Source: Bacillus sp. Marseille-P3661 (lineage in GTDB: Bacteria; Bacillota; Bacilli; Bacillales; Bacillaceae_J). From it: DNA of 64,000 nt. The notes under the pieces were generated by a model. That model was not told where the DNA came from and made no database searches. It saw only the letters and a program-made list of their open reading frames with translations. Shown here piece after piece: positions 53,064-64,000 of this stretch; position 1 is the first letter of the stretch, and each line of letters begins with the position of its first letter. The DNA is taken from contig NZ_LT965954.1 in NCBI RefSeq assembly GCF_900240995.1, forward strand, positions 186,001 to 250,000, given 5' to 3'. Position numbers and translations under genes: made by a program.

Positions 53064-54167
53064 TCAGGTACGCTGTTTAATTAATTGATCCATCAATTGG
53101 TAAAGCTTTTGAGCCGCATCAGGTATACCTAGTTTTTTGGATGCAAGCTTCATATCTTTTAAGATATCTTCGTTTAGTAACACATGATCGATATCCTTTA
53201 AAAGCACGTTTCCGCTGAATTCCTTTTCAAGTCTAACAATGGATGCCCCTTTATCCCCTAACGATCTTGCATTTTTTTCTTGATGGTTATTCGTAACATA
53301 CGGACTTGGAATTAATATGCTTGGTATACCTAAGGCTGTTATTTCTGCAAGTGTGGTCGCACCAGCGCGGGCAACTATTAAATCAATACCTGCTAAGACT
53401 TGTGGCATATTATAGATAAACGGTTTAATAATTACATTAGATGGATTGCTGAGCTTATTAACTTCTTTAACAACTTTATCATAATGAACTTCACCTGTGA
53501 CATAAAGTACTTGATATTCTTTTTTTGTAACCTCAGGTAAAACATCCAAAAAAGCATCATTAATAGGCTTGGCGCCCCGACTTCCTCCAACAATTAGAAC
53601 TACTTTTTTTGTCGGATCTAGATTTAATGATTCTCGGCCTTCCTTTCCATCATGTCCCATTACTTCCGATGCACGTGGGTTTCCTGTTAAAATCGATTTA
53701 TTTTTAGGAAAAAACTCACCGGCTTCTTCAAAGCAAAGCGCTACTTTATCTACGTACTTACTTAAGAACTTATTTGTTAATCCAGGAACACTATTTTGCT
53801 CATGGATGATCGTAGGAACTTTTAATTTAGCGGCGGCATAGACAACCGGTCCGCATACGTACCCACCTGTTCCTAATACAACGTCTGGTTGGAAATCCTT
53901 TATGTACTTTTTACTAACTGAAGTTCCACGTAAAAAACGCATAATTGTTTTTACATTATCAAACGATAAACTTCTTTTAAATCCTGTGATTTCAATCGCC
54001 TTAAAAGGGATCCCGCCAGTTCGCTGGACAATTGAACTTTCAAGACCATTCTTTGTTCCAATATATAAAAATTCCGCATTGGGATGATGTTTTTTAACTT
54101 CTTTAATAAAAGCTAATGCAGGATAGATATGACCACCTGTACCACCGCCACTAACTAATATTTTCAT
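53064..54167 (-). CDS. murG: MurG, lipid II synthase
   Basis: MurG transfers GlcNAc to lipid I on the inner membrane face to make lipid II. The N-terminal [17 protein letters not shown], the middle [14 protein letters not shown] and the UDP-GlcNAc-binding [11 protein letters not shown] and NNHQEKNA motifs are clear. Length is 367 residues. ATG follows ACGGGGGGATCACC. The spoVE-murG-murB order is conserved. Confidence 0.97.
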   Translation of the reverse strand: MKILVSGGGTGGHIYPALAFIKEVKKHHPNAEFLYIGTKNGLESSIVQRTGGIPFKAIEITGFKRSLSFDNVKTIMRFLRGTSVSKKYIKDFQPDVVLGTGGYVCGPVVYAAAKLKVPTIIHEQNSVPGLTNKFLSKYVDKVALCFEEAGEFFPKNKSILTGNPRASEVMGHDGKEGRESLNLDPTKKVVLIVGGSRGAKPINDAFLDVLPEVTKKEYQVLYVTGEVHYDKVVKEVNKLSNPSNVIIKPFIYNMPQVLAGIDLIVARAGATTLAEITALGIPSILIPSPYVTNNHQEKNARSLGDKGASIVRLEKEFSGNVLLKDIDHVLLNEDILKDMKLASKKLGIPDAAQKLYQLMDQLIKQRT

Positions 54168-54224
54168 GGTGATCCCCCCGTTTTAAAAGTAATAAGTATA
54201 CTAAATGCTGCAATCTTCCTAGAA

Positions 54225-54256
54225 AGCGCAAACGCCCTGATCACTAGGCGCTGGAG
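54225..54256. repeat. Partial copy of the dispersed CTAGGCGC repeat
   Basis: The sequence AAAGCGCAAACGCCC followed by CACTAGGCGCTGGAG is GC-rich against the AT-rich murG-spoVE gap. It shares CTAGGCGCTG with the copy downstream of spoVM and CTAGGCGC with that before lspA. It appears degenerate. Confidence 0.4.
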
Positions 54257-54284
54257 TTTGACAATTACGTACAAAATATATACT

Positions 54285-54321
54285 TTCTTTAAAAAATATA
54301 AACCCTGTTCAGAACAGGGTT
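54285..54321 (-). terminator. Terminator after spoVE
   Basis: A stem of AACCCTGTT and AACAGGGTT around a 3-base loop begins two bases after the spoVE stop and is followed by TATATTTTTT on the minus strand. murG therefore may have its own promoter in the 156-base gap. Confidence 0.85.
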
Positions 54322-54323
54322 AT

Positions 54324-55424
54324 TTAATACCTAGCATAGCGACTTATATTCAATAACACACCGACGGCCATTAACATAAGCGTTAGCGAGGAGCCGCCAT
54401 AACTTAGAAACGGTAAAGTTATACCTGTTACGGGCATAAGTCCGGTTACAACACCGATATTTATTATAACCTGAATTGCAATCATTGCAATGATTCCTAT
54501 ACCTAAAAAACTACCAAATAAATCAGGTGCACCTAAAGCAATTCTAACTCCTCGCCATAATAATAATGTGAATAATAAAATAACAAATGTACCACCGATA
54601 AAACCAAGTTCTTCTGCTAATATCGCAAAAATAAAATCAGTTTGTGGTTCTGGCAAATAGAAAAACTTCTGCCTACTCTGTCCCAACCCTAATCCAAGCA
54701 ATCCCCCAGGACCGATCGCATATAGAGATTGTATAATTTGGAAACCACTGTTAAGTGGATCTTGCCATGGATCTAAAAACGCAGTAATCCGTTTAATTCG
54801 GTATGGTGCCGAAATAATCAAGCCCACAAAACCTGCAACTCCTAATAAACCTAAACCAACAAAATGGCTAATTCTCGCACCAGCTACAAAGATCATTACT
54901 ACACAAGTCCCTACCATAACAGCACCTGTTCCAAGATCTGGTTGAAGCATGATGAGTGCAAATGCTATAAATACAAGTCCTAATGATGGAACTAATCCTT
55001 TTTTAAACGAGGTCACTTTCTTTTGATTTTCGGATAAGAACTTTGCTAAAAAAGCAATCATTGCTAACTTCATAAATTCCGAGGGTTGAATGGAAAATGC
55101 ACCGATACCTAACCAGCTTTGTGCACCACCACGAACAAGACCAACACCCGGTATTAGGACAACAATTAACAATACAAAACAGAAAATCAAAATAGCTTTA
55201 GACCATGTTCGCCAGGTCCAGTAGTCAACATTCATAATAGCAAACATAGCAATGACTCCTACTCCAGCAAAAAGGAGCTGCCGCTTAGCAAAAAAGAATG
55301 AATCATCAAATTTGTAATTGGCCCAAACAGCACTAGCACTGTATACCATAATCATGCCTACAGCCAATAGAGCCAAAGTAGCTAGAATAAGGATAAAATC
55401 GGGCGTTGATTTTTTATTCTGCAA
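54324..55424 (-). CDS. spoVE: SEDS-family protein SpoVE (FtsW/RodA type)
   Basis: SpoVE is a SEDS glycosyltransferase required for spore cortex peptidoglycan, acting with SpoVD. About ten membrane segments are visible. Conserved SEDS features include SASAVWANYKFDDSFFF, GAFSIQPSEFMKLAMIAFL, QPDLGTGAVMVG and LPFLSYGGSSL. The start is taken as TTG at 55422-55424, six bases after GAGGTG; this gives 366 residues, matching B. subtilis SpoVE. An earlier in-frame GTG places the ribosome site inside the gene. Assignment as SpoVE rather than vegetative FtsW rests on sequence and on position between murD and murG. Confidence 0.94.
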   Translation of the reverse strand: MQNKKSTPDFILILATLALLAVGMIMVYSASAVWANYKFDDSFFFAKRQLLFAGVGVIAMFAIMNVDYWTWRTWSKAILIFCFVLLIVVLIPGVGLVRGGAQSWLGIGAFSIQPSEFMKLAMIAFLAKFLSENQKKVTSFKKGLVPSLGLVFIAFALIMLQPDLGTGAVMVGTCVVMIFVAGARISHFVGLGLLGVAGFVGLIISAPYRIKRITAFLDPWQDPLNSGFQIIQSLYAIGPGGLLGLGLGQSRQKFFYLPEPQTDFIFAILAEELGFIGGTFVILLFTLLLWRGVRIALGAPDLFGSFLGIGIIAMIAIQVIINIGVVTGLMPVTGITLPFLSYGGSSLTLMLMAVGVLLNISRYARY

Positions 55425-55471
55425 CGAATACACCTCAATCACTATTTTCTCTGCAGATTCTCTTAGAAGGA

Positions 55472-56830
55472 CTAGTCTACTTTAAGTTTATGCACGGATT
55501 CTACAAACATGTCTCCACGTTGTTCAAATGTTTTATATTGGTCCCAGCTTGCGCATGCTGGTGATAATAATATAACATCGCCTTCTTCAGATAATGCATA
55601 TGCTTCTGGGACGGCCTTTTCAACATTATCGACAGTTTTAATTATATTAATCCCCGCCGCTTTGGCAGCATCTGAGATTTTTTCTGCAGTTTGCCCAAAA
55701 GTGATCACTGCTTTTACTCTTTTTAAGGCCGGAATTAATTCATCAAAACTGTTTCCACGATCCAGTCCGCCAGCTAAAAGAATTGTAGGATCTTGAAAGG
55801 CAGTGATTGCTTTTTGTGTAGCTAAAATATTCGTTGCTTTCGAATCGTTGTAAAATTTCCGCCCTTTTATTGATTCGACATATTGTAATCGATGCTTAAC
55901 ACCTGTAAAGGTTCTTAAAACGTGTTGTATTGCTTCATTCGGAACACCTTGTATTTTTACTGCAGCAACGGCAGCTAGGATATTTTCCAAATTATGCTTG
56001 CCCGGTAAAACGATATCAGCTATAGGAATGACAAGCTCTTCTTTATAAAATAAATGGTCGTCTTTGATATACGTACCGTTTTTCTCGATTTGATTCATCG
56101 AGAATGGAACAATTTGTGCGTTTGTTCCCTTGACCAACTCCATTACAATGGAATCATCGGCATTAACAACCGCAAAATCTGTGTCCATTTGCTTTTTAAA
56201 AATATTGGCCTTCGCTTCTCCATATGCTTCTATTGTTCCGTGATAGTCTAAATGTGCATTAAAAATATTAAGTAAAATTGCAATTTTCGGTCTGAACTTT
56301 ATCGTTCCCATTAGCTGAAAGGACGATAGCTCCATTACTAATGGTTGATTACTAGTTGTATTTGCAGCCACTTCACATGCAACTGTTCCAATGTTACCTG
56401 AAAGATAAGCATCCATATTGCCCTCTTTTAGCATCTCATAGATAAGTGTTGTGGTCGTCGTTTTTCCATTTGAACCGGTAATTCCAATAATATCAGATTC
56501 GGTAATGCTATACGCAATTTCAACCTCTGTAATAATCGGAATATCCCTTTGAAGCGCACTTTCAAGAATAGGATTACTATATGGAATCCCAGGATTTTTC
56601 ACAATCAAATCGAAGTGACTCGACATCAAATGCTGCGGATGGCCACCACCAATCACATCAATCCCTAATTCTTTTAATACAGCTGCTTCCTGACTGTCCT
56701 CTAAAGACTTTTGATCATTCACAACCACTTTTGCTCCCAATTTATGCAATAATTTTGCTGCGGCAAAGCCACTTTTCGCTAACCCTAAAACAAGGATTTG
56801 TTTATCTTTATACTCAGTTGTCTTTTTCAA
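55472..56830 (-). CDS. murD: UDP-N-acetylmuramoylalanine--D-glutamate ligase
   Basis: MurD adds D-glutamate to UDP-MurNAc-L-Ala. The N-terminal Rossmann segment [17 protein letters not shown], the ATP-binding [14 protein letters not shown] and the ligase motif [14 protein letters not shown] with FYNDSKATN are clear. Length is 452 residues. The start is TTG at 56828-56830, directly after the mraY stop (TAATTG) and behind GAGGTG, suggesting coupled translation. Confidence 0.96.
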   Translation of the reverse strand: MKKTTEYKDKQILVLGLAKSGFAAAKLLHKLGAKVVVNDQKSLEDSQEAAVLKELGIDVIGGGHPQHLMSSHFDLIVKNPGIPYSNPILESALQRDIPIITEVEIAYSITESDIIGITGSNGKTTTTTLIYEMLKEGNMDAYLSGNIGTVACEVAANTTSNQPLVMELSSFQLMGTIKFRPKIAILLNIFNAHLDYHGTIEAYGEAKANIFKKQMDTDFAVVNADDSIVMELVKGTNAQIVPFSMNQIEKNGTYIKDDHLFYKEELVIPIADIVLPGKHNLENILAAVAAVKIQGVPNEAIQHVLRTFTGVKHRLQYVESIKGRKFYNDSKATNILATQKAITAFQDPTILLAGGLDRGNSFDELIPALKRVKAVITFGQTAEKISDAAKAAGINIIKTVDNVEKAVPEAYALSEEGDVILLSPACASWDQYKTFEQRGDMFVESVHKLKVD

Positions 56831-57805
56831 TTAAATCCACACCTCTATATAGATTCCTAAACCAGCACATAATAAGCCAACAAGCCAGAAAGTGACAACA
56901 ACTCGCCACTCGGACCACCCGATTAACTCATAATGGTGGTGTAATGGGCTCATTTTAAATACTCGTTTTCCTGTTGTTTTGAACGATATAACTTGGATAA
57001 TAACAGATAGTGTCTCAATAACAAAAACACCGCCAATAATAACTAGTAAAATCTCTAATTTTAATAATATGGCAATGGCAGCTATCGCTCCTCCTAATGC
57101 TAACGAGCCAGTATCCCCCATAAATACTTTTGCAGGATGTGCATTGAATACCAAAAATCCTAATACAGCACCAACCACGGCCACAGAAAACAACGCTACC
57201 TCATATTGTGATTGATTCCATGCTAAAATCGCAAATGCTCCAAAAGCAATTGCGGATGTTCCTGCCAGTAAACCATCTAATCCATCTGTTAAGTTTACTG
57301 CATTAGATGCTCCAACAAGCATAAAAATTAATAATATTATATATGCCCAACCAATATCAAAGGATAACTCCGTTCCCGGCACCTCAATATATGTAGAAAA
57401 GCCCATTTTATTCAAAAAGAAATAAAATATAATTGCAATAACTAATTGACCGATTAACTTTTGTCTTGAAGTTAATCCTAAATTCCTCTTCATACTAATT
57501 TTAATAAAATCGTCAAGAAAACCTAATAATCCATAACCCAATGTTACGAAAAGTAATAAATAAGTTTCCATTGTTGGTGTTGAAAATTTACTAGTCATTA
57601 CTAAACTTGTAATGATAATAGCTAGTACAATCATTACACCTCCCATAGTCGGCGTACCAGATTTTTTCTGATGTGACTTTGGTCCTTCTTCACGAATACT
57701 CTGCCCAAATTTCAAGCGACGCAAAAAAGGAATCATAATTGGTGATAATAGTGCAGCTATTAAAAAAGCCATAATTATAGTCATTAGCATACTTCGTTCA
57801 AGCAT
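56831..57805 (-). CDS. mraY: Phospho-MurNAc-pentapeptide transferase MraY
   Basis: MraY transfers phospho-MurNAc-pentapeptide to undecaprenyl phosphate, forming lipid I. Ten hydrophobic segments are expected and visible. Active-site elements are [40 protein letters not shown] and MSPLHHHYE. Length is 324 residues. ATG follows AAAGGGGGATCATT. Confidence 0.97.
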   Translation of the reverse strand: MLERSMLMTIIMAFLIAALLSPIMIPFLRRLKFGQSIREEGPKSHQKKSGTPTMGGVMIVLAIIITSLVMTSKFSTPTMETYLLLFVTLGYGLLGFLDDFIKISMKRNLGLTSRQKLIGQLVIAIIFYFFLNKMGFSTYIEVPGTELSFDIGWAYIILLIFMLVGASNAVNLTDGLDGLLAGTSAIAFGAFAILAWNQSQYEVALFSVAVVGAVLGFLVFNAHPAKVFMGDTGSLALGGAIAAIAILLKLEILLVIIGGVFVIETLSVIIQVISFKTTGKRVFKMSPLHHHYELIGWSEWRVVVTFWLVGLLCAGLGIYIEVWI

Positions 57806-57865
57806 AATGATCCCCCTTTCATAGTAATATAGATTTACCTAGTTCCTAATAATTTTCCTTTCTCA

Positions 57866-59227
57866 TTAATTGCTATCCATTAAGTTTCTTATCACGGTTT
57901 CAAGCTTAACACCTCGTGATGCTTTAAATAGGACTACAGTAGATGGACCAAGAGTTTTAGAAATCGCTTGAATAGATTCAGCCTTGTTTGGATAAGTCTG
58001 TACGGATACTTGCATTCCCTTTTTTAAACACTCATCAGCGATCCACTGTGCTTTATCCCCAATTGTTATCAAATCAGTAATCGGTGGTTTTATTGCCACT
58101 GCAACACTTCGATGAAGCTGCTCTTCATTTGTTCCTAGCTCATACATATCACCGAGCACCAGTACCTTTTTTTCATAGTTTAACGACTTAACGGTTTCGA
58201 TTGCTGCGATCATTGAGGTAGGACTTGAATTGTAGGCATCATTGATAAAAAGCGATCCATTCTTACCTTCAAGCTGTTGAAGTCTCATACTTGTGATCTC
58301 AATATCATTTAATGCAGCTTGAATATCTGTAGCAGATATTCCTAATTCAATAGCCAGCGCAATAGCAAAACTTGCATTTTTTGCATTGTGATTTCCAATT
58401 AACGGTAGATTATAGGTGGTATCATTAACCTTATAATTTATTCCTGTACCTTCTATGTGTACGTCTGATATGTTGAAATTGTTATCACTTTCAAAGCCAC
58501 AGTATATCACACGATTACCCTCAATCTTATTACGCAACAAAGGTTCATCACCATCGACGATCACCTTACCATTTGAACGTAAACCATCCAATATTTCTAA
58601 TTTTGCTTTGGCAATACCAGCTCGACTTCCCAAATATTCAATATGTGACTCACCTATATTTGTTATAATTGCATAACTTGGTTTTGCCAATTGGCTCAAG
58701 AATGAAATCTCACCAAAATGATTCATGCCCATTTCCAATATTAGAGCTTCCGTTCTTTCCGGCATTGCTAATATTGTTAATGGTAAACCTATATGATTAT
58801 TAAAGTTCCCTTGTGTTTTAAAAGTCTTATACTTTTTTTGGAGTACAGCATCGACTAAGTCTTTGGTAGTCGTTTTTCCATTTGAACCTGTTATTCCAAT
58901 AACTATTGGATTGACTACATCTAAATAAAATTTTGATAATGTTTGCAGTGCTTGAAGTGTATCCTTTACAAAGTATACAGGAAAATGATTAGGAACAAAG
59001 GCTGGAATCTCTTTATCCTCTTGCCATAAAGTTGCAATCGCTCCGTTATTGATCGCTTCCTTTAAAAAGTTGTGTCCATCAAACTTATCACCTACAATTG
59101 GAACAAACAGCCCTTTAATAACCCCCTTACGGCTATCAGTCATAATCTCATTAATTATAATTTCTTTATCATTTGTCCCTTTTCTAATCGGGAAAACTCT
59201 TGTTAGTTCATTTAATGAGATTTTCAT
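57866..59227 (-). CDS. murF: UDP-MurNAc-tripeptide--D-alanyl-D-alanine ligase
   Basis: MurF adds D-Ala-D-Ala to the nucleotide tripeptide. The ATP loop [14 protein letters not shown], the [14 protein letters not shown] stretch and the ligase motif [13 protein letters not shown] are present. Length is 453 residues. ATG overlaps the murE stop by four bases (ATGA). The mur ligases murE, murF and murD run in biosynthetic sequence, with mraY between murF and murD. Confidence 0.97.
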   Translation of the reverse strand: MKISLNELTRVFPIRKGTNDKEIIINEIMTDSRKGVIKGLFVPIVGDKFDGHNFLKEAINNGAIATLWQEDKEIPAFVPNHFPVYFVKDTLQALQTLSKFYLDVVNPIVIGITGSNGKTTTKDLVDAVLQKKYKTFKTQGNFNNHIGLPLTILAMPERTEALILEMGMNHFGEISFLSQLAKPSYAIITNIGESHIEYLGSRAGIAKAKLEILDGLRSNGKVIVDGDEPLLRNKIEGNRVIYCGFESDNNFNISDVHIEGTGINYKVNDTTYNLPLIGNHNAKNASFAIALAIELGISATDIQAALNDIEITSMRLQQLEGKNGSLFINDAYNSSPTSMIAAIETVKSLNYEKKVLVLGDMYELGTNEEQLHRSVAVAIKPPITDLITIGDKAQWIADECLKKGMQVSVQTYPNKAESIQAISKTLGPSTVVLFKASRGVKLETVIRNLMDSN

Positions 59228-60702
59228 TTGTCCCTCTCCTTTATCGCTTGTTTTGCAACTTCACGATCATCAAAGTCATAAACATCCTTCCCGATTATCT
59301 GATATGTTTCATGACCTTTACCTGCAATTAAAATAACATCATTTATTTGCGCTTTTTTAATCGCATACTCAATTGCAATCTTGCGATCTTCGATTATTAC
59401 GTATCTATCACCATTGGCCACACCTGATTCCATATCTTTTAAGATTTGATTTGGATCTTCAGATCTCGGGTTATCTGATGTAAAAATAGCTTCATCACTA
59501 TACTTTACAGCGATGTTTGCCATGATCGGACGTTTTGTTTTATCCCGATCTCCTCCACATCCTATAATAACGTAAACTTTTCCTTTACAAAATTGTTGAA
59601 CTGTCCTTAAGGCATTTTCCAAACTATCAGGTGTATGTGAATAATCAACTATGACTGTATAGCTTTGGTTAGCATTTACTACTTCAAATCTACCTGCAAC
59701 CCCGTTCATTTTCTCAACAGTTTCTTTTATTATTGATAACGGTATGTTTGCAGCGATAGCAACCGTTGCAGCAGCAAGAACATTATATACGCTAAATTTC
59801 CCAATGAATTTCATAGATATATCAATTTCACCTTTAGGGGTTACTAATGCAAAAGATGTCCCTTGGGCACCCATATTTATGTCCTTTGCAACAACATCAC
59901 TGCTGGAATCAATTCCGTATGTTAGAACATGGGCCCCAGATGTGATCTTTTTATATTCCGCTGATATAGGATCGTCATTATTCAAAATCGCAAACTTTGG
60001 TTTTTCATAATTCATCACATTTCCAAGTTGCGAAAATAAAAGCCCTTTCGTCCGGGCATATTCCTCCATCGTTTTATGATAATCAAGATGGTCCTGAGAT
60101 AAATTTGTAAATACAGCCACATCGTAATCACAACCACGAACCCTGCCTAAATCAAGAGCATGTGATGATACTTCCATAATCGCTGTTTTCACATTTTTAT
60201 CTACCATGGATTTGAAAGTCTGTTGTAATAAAAGGGATTCAGGTGTGGTATTTTTCACATTGATAATTTCTTCACCAATCTTCATATACATCGTACCAAT
60301 TAACCCTGTTTTGTCCCCATTTGCTTTAAAAATTTCATCAATAATATGTGTAGTTGTGGTTTTTCCGTTTGTACCAGTTACGCCGATTAATTTCAAGCTC
60401 TTTGTTGGTTGACCATAGAAATAATCAGCTAGATTTGCTAATGCTCTCTTAGTATCATTTACAATTATATATGGGATAGTTGGATCGATTTGCAGTTCAT
60501 GTTCAGCAATTATAGCACTTGCCCCCATATTAATTGCGTCGGAAACAAAATCGTGACCATCAACTGTAAAGCCTTTTATACAAATAAATAAGCTCCCACT
60601 TTTAATATTTCTCGAGTCCATCTCAATCGATGAAATGATCGGGTTTCCAGTATGTACTTGTTTATAATATGATAAGCTGCTAAGTAAGGTTTGAAGTTCC
60701 AT
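59224..60702 (-). CDS. murE: UDP-MurNAc-L-Ala-D-Glu--meso-diaminopimelate ligase
   Basis: MurE adds the third peptide residue. The ATP loop [14 protein letters not shown] and the carbamylated-lysine region are visible. The amino-acid-specificity motif [10 protein letters not shown] (near residue 410) is the DNPR type, which selects meso-diaminopimelate rather than lysine, so the wall is predicted to be of the A1-gamma type. Length is 492 residues. A gap of about 200 bases with a terminator separates it from spoVD. Confidence 0.97.
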   Translation of the reverse strand: MELQTLLSSLSYYKQVHTGNPIISSIEMDSRNIKSGSLFICIKGFTVDGHDFVSDAINMGASAIIAEHELQIDPTIPYIIVNDTKRALANLADYFYGQPTKSLKLIGVTGTNGKTTTTHIIDEIFKANGDKTGLIGTMYMKIGEEIINVKNTTPESLLLQQTFKSMVDKNVKTAIMEVSSHALDLGRVRGCDYDVAVFTNLSQDHLDYHKTMEEYARTKGLLFSQLGNVMNYEKPKFAILNNDDPISAEYKKITSGAHVLTYGIDSSSDVVAKDINMGAQGTSFALVTPKGEIDISMKFIGKFSVYNVLAAATVAIAANIPLSIIKETVEKMNGVAGRFEVVNANQSYTVIVDYSHTPDSLENALRTVQQFCKGKVYVIIGCGGDRDKTKRPIMANIAVKYSDEAIFTSDNPRSEDPNQILKDMESGVANGDRYVIIEDRKIAIEYAIKKAQINDVILIAGKGHETYQIIGKDVYDFDDREVAKQAIKERDK

Positions 60703-60781
60703 ATTTGGATTCCTTTCTATACTATATTAACCACTTCAACATTATATCAAAAGGGAAGTTGTCTTTATAACATGAATATGT

Positions 60782-60816
60782 AGAAAAATTGGAATTTCGC
60801 CTACTGACGAAATTCC
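60782..60816. terminator. Terminator after spoVD
   Basis: GGAATTTCG and CGAAATTCC pair around an 8-base loop (60791-60816), with AATTTTTC following on the minus strand and GTTTTATTC on the plus strand. It lies between spoVD and murE, so murE and later genes probably use another promoter in the same gap. Confidence 0.8.
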
Positions 60817-60905
60817 GTTTTATTCTCATACATTACATTTTTGACTAATTATTAAAATTCAACACCTGTTTTATGTTCACTGGATGTAATAGTTTGTACT
60901 TTCAC

Positions 60906-62822
60906 TTACTTATTCCCCAAGTATATTCGTATTGTTGCCCCCGATTCAACTTTTTCTCCAGGTTCAGGTGATTGATCGATGACAACATTTCCTTCTCCAC
61001 TTTTTTCTATTCTTAAATCTACTAAATATTGTTGCAGTTCTTGTGTTTTAAGACCTACAATATTAGGAACTTCGACTGTCATAGGATCAGGCCATGTATA
61101 TTCTTTTTCAATCTGTCCTTTTCTTTTTTCAATCTCTAGGGCTCGAAGACTATCCTCCATAATATTCCCTACAATCGGTGCAGCAACCACCCCACCAAAC
61201 TGTACAGTATCTTTTGGATTATCAATCCCTACATAGACTACCAGCTGAGGATCGTCCGCTGGAGCAAAGCCAATAAATGATACAATATGATTGTTTTCCA
61301 TATAACGGCCATTTTTTACTTTTTGGGCTGTTCCCGTTTTTCCACCTACACGGTAACCTTCTACAAAAGCTGGTTTCCCTGTTCCTTGTGCAACCACACT
61401 TTCTAATGCGTATCGAATTTCTTTCGATGTTTCCTCGGAAATAACTCGTTGTTTCATTTTCGGAGTCGTCCTTTGAACCACTTTACCAGATATTGGATCA
61501 ACCCATTCTTTAGCAATATATGGCTGGTAAAGATAGCCGCCATTAACAGCAGCTGCTACAGCAGTTACTTGTTGTATCGGCGTAACAGATACCCCTTGAC
61601 CAAATGCAGTTGTAGCAAGTTCTACTGGCCCTACTCGTGGTAAAGAGAAAAGAATTCCTTTACCTTCCCCTTGTAAATCAATACCTGTTTTTTGACCAAA
61701 TCCAAAACTTTTTATGTAATCAAAAAGTTTTTCTTTACCTAGCTTTTGACCTAAGGTAACAAAGCCAGGGTTACACGAGTTTTGGACTACTTCTAAATAT
61801 GTCTGATGACCATGCCCACCACGTTTCCAACAATGAAGTGTTGCTCCTTCGACCTTAATAGCACCAGAATCGTTAAAAGTGTCTTTTTCAAGATCTACTA
61901 ACCCTTCCTCTAATGCAGCTGCCAATGTAATAATCTTAAAAGTTGAACCAGGCTCATACGTACTCCAAACAGGCAAATTTCTGTTATATATTTCTTGAGG
62001 TACATCTTGATATTTTTCAGGGTCGAAATCAGGTCGACTTGACATCCCTAAAATTTCTCCAGTTTTTGGATCCATGGCAATCGCAATCGCCCCATCTGGA
62101 TGATAGGTTGCTTCTGCAATATCTAATTCTCTTTCAATAATAGTCTGGACTCTAGAATCTATTGTCAACTTCATATTTAGCCCATCAATTGGTGGCGTAT
62201 ACTCATCTGTAGAATCTGGCATCTTGCGTCCTTTTGCATCTGCAATAAAGGAAACATGCCCACGTTCTCCACTTAGCTTATCATCGTAATACAGTTCCAG
62301 TCCCATTAAGCCTTGATTATCAATCCCTGTAAAGCCTAAGACATGCGATAAATAACTTCCAAACGGATAATGGCGTCTCGAGTCTTCTGCAATATAAACA
62401 CCTTTTATATTTAAAGCAAGAACTTCATTAGCCTTTTCGTTTGTAATTTTTCTTCCTTCAGGAATACGTTCAATCGACGTAACTTTTGTAATGTGACGAT
62501 ATGCCTTTTCTTCTGACATGTTTAAAACAGCTGCAAGTTTCTTAGCAGCATCGGCAGGATCTTCAATTTGTCTAGGAATAACATAAACAGTAGGTGAACT
62601 TACATTAGTAGCTAATGGAATACCATTTCTATCAAGAATTTCTCCTCGCTCAGGCTCAAAAGGTATATTTCTCCCCCATGAATCTAAAGCTTTTTCGCTA
62701 AGCCAATTCCCCATTACTAATTGTACATAACCTAAACGAACATCTAGAACTGCAAAAAGTAATAATCCAATAATCAAAACCGTAACTAAGCGTTTACGTA
62801 CTGTAACATTTGAAACCCTCAA
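60906..62822 (-). CDS. spoVD: Class B penicillin-binding protein SpoVD
   Basis: SpoVD is the transpeptidase that partners SpoVE in cortex synthesis. One membrane helix (about 11-27) is followed by the dimerisation domain and the transpeptidase domain with STFK at residues 293-296, SCN at 349-351 and KTG at 495-497. A single PASTA domain ends the protein (VEVPNIVGLKTQELQQYL onward), distinguishing it from PbpB. The start is TTG at 62820-62822 with AAGGAGGT seven bases upstream. Length is 638 residues. Confidence 0.96.
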   Translation of the reverse strand: MRVSNVTVRKRLVTVLIIGLLLFAVLDVRLGYVQLVMGNWLSEKALDSWGRNIPFEPERGEILDRNGIPLATNVSSPTVYVIPRQIEDPADAAKKLAAVLNMSEEKAYRHITKVTSIERIPEGRKITNEKANEVLALNIKGVYIAEDSRRHYPFGSYLSHVLGFTGIDNQGLMGLELYYDDKLSGERGHVSFIADAKGRKMPDSTDEYTPPIDGLNMKLTIDSRVQTIIERELDIAEATYHPDGAIAIAMDPKTGEILGMSSRPDFDPEKYQDVPQEIYNRNLPVWSTYEPGSTFKIITLAAALEEGLVDLEKDTFNDSGAIKVEGATLHCWKRGGHGHQTYLEVVQNSCNPGFVTLGQKLGKEKLFDYIKSFGFGQKTGIDLQGEGKGILFSLPRVGPVELATTAFGQGVSVTPIQQVTAVAAAVNGGYLYQPYIAKEWVDPISGKVVQRTTPKMKQRVISEETSKEIRYALESVVAQGTGKPAFVEGYRVGGKTGTAQKVKNGRYMENNHIVSFIGFAPADDPQLVVYVGIDNPKDTVQFGGVVAAPIVGNIMEDSLRALEIEKRKGQIEKEYTWPDPMTVEVPNIVGLKTQELQQYLVDLRIEKSGEGNVVIDQSPEPGEKVESGATIRIYLGNK

Positions 62823-62928
62823 GACGAGTACCTCCTTGAACTAGCTTGTTTCATCATATGCTTGTACGGTTTTGATTAGAACAGGATCTATGCACAGCCT
62901 TGGCAACTTATCAATTCAAGTTGGAAAT

Positions 62929-64000
62929 CTACTCTCTTATACTTTCAGTTATCTCATTTAGTTCGAGATTATCTTCAGATGGAACTTCAGGAATCACACT
63001 TTGCTCTTGCTCCTTCTCCTCTTCAAAAGGAGGCTTTAATTCAGCTACGAGATAATCACCACTTTTTATAACGGTGCCTTCATTAATATTTTGATTAACT
63101 ACATAACCTGACCCAATAATATTTGGTTTTAAACCAACTGCATCACTTAACTTCATAATATCTCGTAACGACCACCCTGTTATATTAGGCATAGTCACTT
63201 TTCCATCTGTTTTAATGATTACTGTTTCATTTGGTAACAGCTTACTGTTAGCGTATGGTATTTGCTCCATCACTTTTCCGGTTGAACCAAGGAGAATAGT
63301 CCGAATACCTAAGCCCTCGAGTTTCTTTTTAGCTTCTTCAATCGAAAGACCTTTTACATCTGGTAAAATCAAACCACTTTTAGATACCGGCTTGTCCTTC
63401 TTTTCTTCAGTTGGAGCAACATTTAAATAATGCATACTATTTCTCATAACAGTCTTGAAAATATATGATGCTGGCTCAGAACCCAGTTCATGATTTTCTA
63501 ACCTTGGTCTTTTTACCGAAACATACATGACTAATTGTGGATCATCCTTTGGAATAAAGCCAAGAAAAGAAAAGACATTATTACCGTGTCCATTCATATA
63601 CTGACCTGTTTTGGGATCAGGGATTTGAGCAGTACCTGTTTTTCCCGCAATTTCGTAGCCTTCAATTCGGTATGGTTTACCTGTACCCGCTTCCGAAGAG
63701 ACCACAGTTTCCAAAATATCAAGCACTTGCATTGCTGTTTCAGGTTTAATTGGTTCACCGACAACCTTTGGCTCTGTTTCGTTAATAATGTCACCGGTAT
63801 TCGGATCAACGATTTTTTTGATAATAAATGGTTTCATCATTTTTCCATTATTCGCGATTGCTGTTGCCGCTTGGATTTGTTGGATTGGTGTAATCATTGT
63901 CCCTTGTCCGAACGCTGTCGTTAATTTTTCGATTGGCCAGTTATAGAGAATATTCCCGCTTGCTTCATTTGGAAGATCTATCCCTGTTGGTTGATGGAAC
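62929..64000 (-). CDS. pbpB: Penicillin-binding protein 2B, C-terminal part
   Basis: The gene runs off the right edge; 356 codons of the 3' part are present. The frame is open to the edge and reads TGIDLPNEASGNI, then LTTAFGQGTMITPIQQI. The KTG motif occurs in EIAGKTGTAQIPDP. Two C-terminal PASTA domains follow (LILPDVKGLSIEEAKK and VTMPNITGWSLRDIMK), and a glutamate-rich tail closes it. PBP2B is the essential septal transpeptidase, recruited with FtsW and DivIB/DivIC/FtsL. The catalytic SxxK and the membrane anchor lie outside the window. It precedes spoVD, as in B. subtilis. Confidence 0.95.
   Translation of the reverse strand, partial: FHQPTGIDLPNEASGNILYNWPIEKLTTAFGQGTMITPIQQIQAATAIANNGKMMKPFIIKKIVDPNTGDIINETEPKVVGEPIKPETAMQVLDILETVVSSEAGTGKPYRIEGYEIAGKTGTAQIPDPKTGQYMNGHGNNVFSFLGFIPKDDPQLVMYVSVKRPRLENHELGSEPASYIFKTVMRNSMHYLNVAPTEEKKDKPVSKSGLILPDVKGLSIEEAKKKLEGLGIRTILLGSTGKVMEQIPYANSKLLPNETVIIKTDGKVTMPNITGWSLRDIMKLSDAVGLKPNIIGSGYVVNQNINEGTVIKSGDYLVAELKPPFEEEKEQEQSVIPEVPSEDNLELNEITESIRE

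Overview
The window is an AT-rich chromosomal segment from an endospore-forming member of the Bacillaceae. Its gene order closely follows the recG-to-pbpB part of the Bacillus subtilis chromosome, read in reverse. Almost every gene lies on the minus strand; only rpmB and rqcH are on the plus strand. The organism assignment rests on spoVM, spoIIGA, sigE, sigG, spoVD and spoVE, on a PyrR-attenuated pyr operon and on an ileS T-box. The species cannot be named from this sequence.

Layout from left to right (downstream to upstream for minus-strand genes). (1) 1-4482: 5' end of fapR with a FapR operator, then recG, yloV (fatty acid kinase/DAK2) and yloU (Asp23). (2) 4734-5473: rpmB on the plus strand with a structured leader, convergent with tiny spoVM. 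(3) 5766-19744: a long cluster of housekeeping genes (rpe, rsgA, prkC, prpC, rlmN, rsmB, fmt, def, priA, coaBC, rpoZ, gmk, remA, yloC), covering ribosome maturation, translation initiation, Ser/Thr signalling and CoA and nucleotide metabolism. (4) rqcH on the plus strand behind a large inverted repeat. (5) 22005-34039: complete de novo UMP operon pyrR-P-B-C-AA-AB-K-D-F-E with two recognisable PyrR attenuators. (6) 34048-39797: rluD, lspA, ylyA, ileS (T-box leader) and divIVA. (7) 39888-43551: ylmH, ylmG, sepF, ylmE, ylmD and ylmC. (8) 43774-46526: sigG, sigE and spoIIGA, with a Spo0A-type promoter. (9) 46700-64000: the division and cell wall cluster ftsZ, ftsA, sbp, ylxX, ylxW, divIB, murB, murG, spoVE, murD, mraY, murF, murE, spoVD and the 3' part of pbpB.

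The genes form linked modules. The mur/mraY/murG genes make lipid II, the PBPs and SpoVE-type flippase/polymerase use it, and FtsA, FtsZ, SepF, DivIB and DivIVA direct it to division sites. SpoIIGA activates pro-SigE, which sits next to SigG. PyrR senses UMP and controls the pyr genes. RqcH and YlmH both bear on rescue of stalled ribosomes.

I found no mobile element, CRISPR array, tRNA or rRNA gene, defence system or unfamiliar gene cluster. The window is core genome. The points worth a second look are mainly non-coding: the rpmB leader, the inverted repeat before rqcH, a scattered GC-rich repeat, and a terminator that overlaps the rpoZ stop codon. Others are one residue change in RqcH, a DksA-like protein without its zinc finger, and the absence of several genes that B. 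subtilis carries here.
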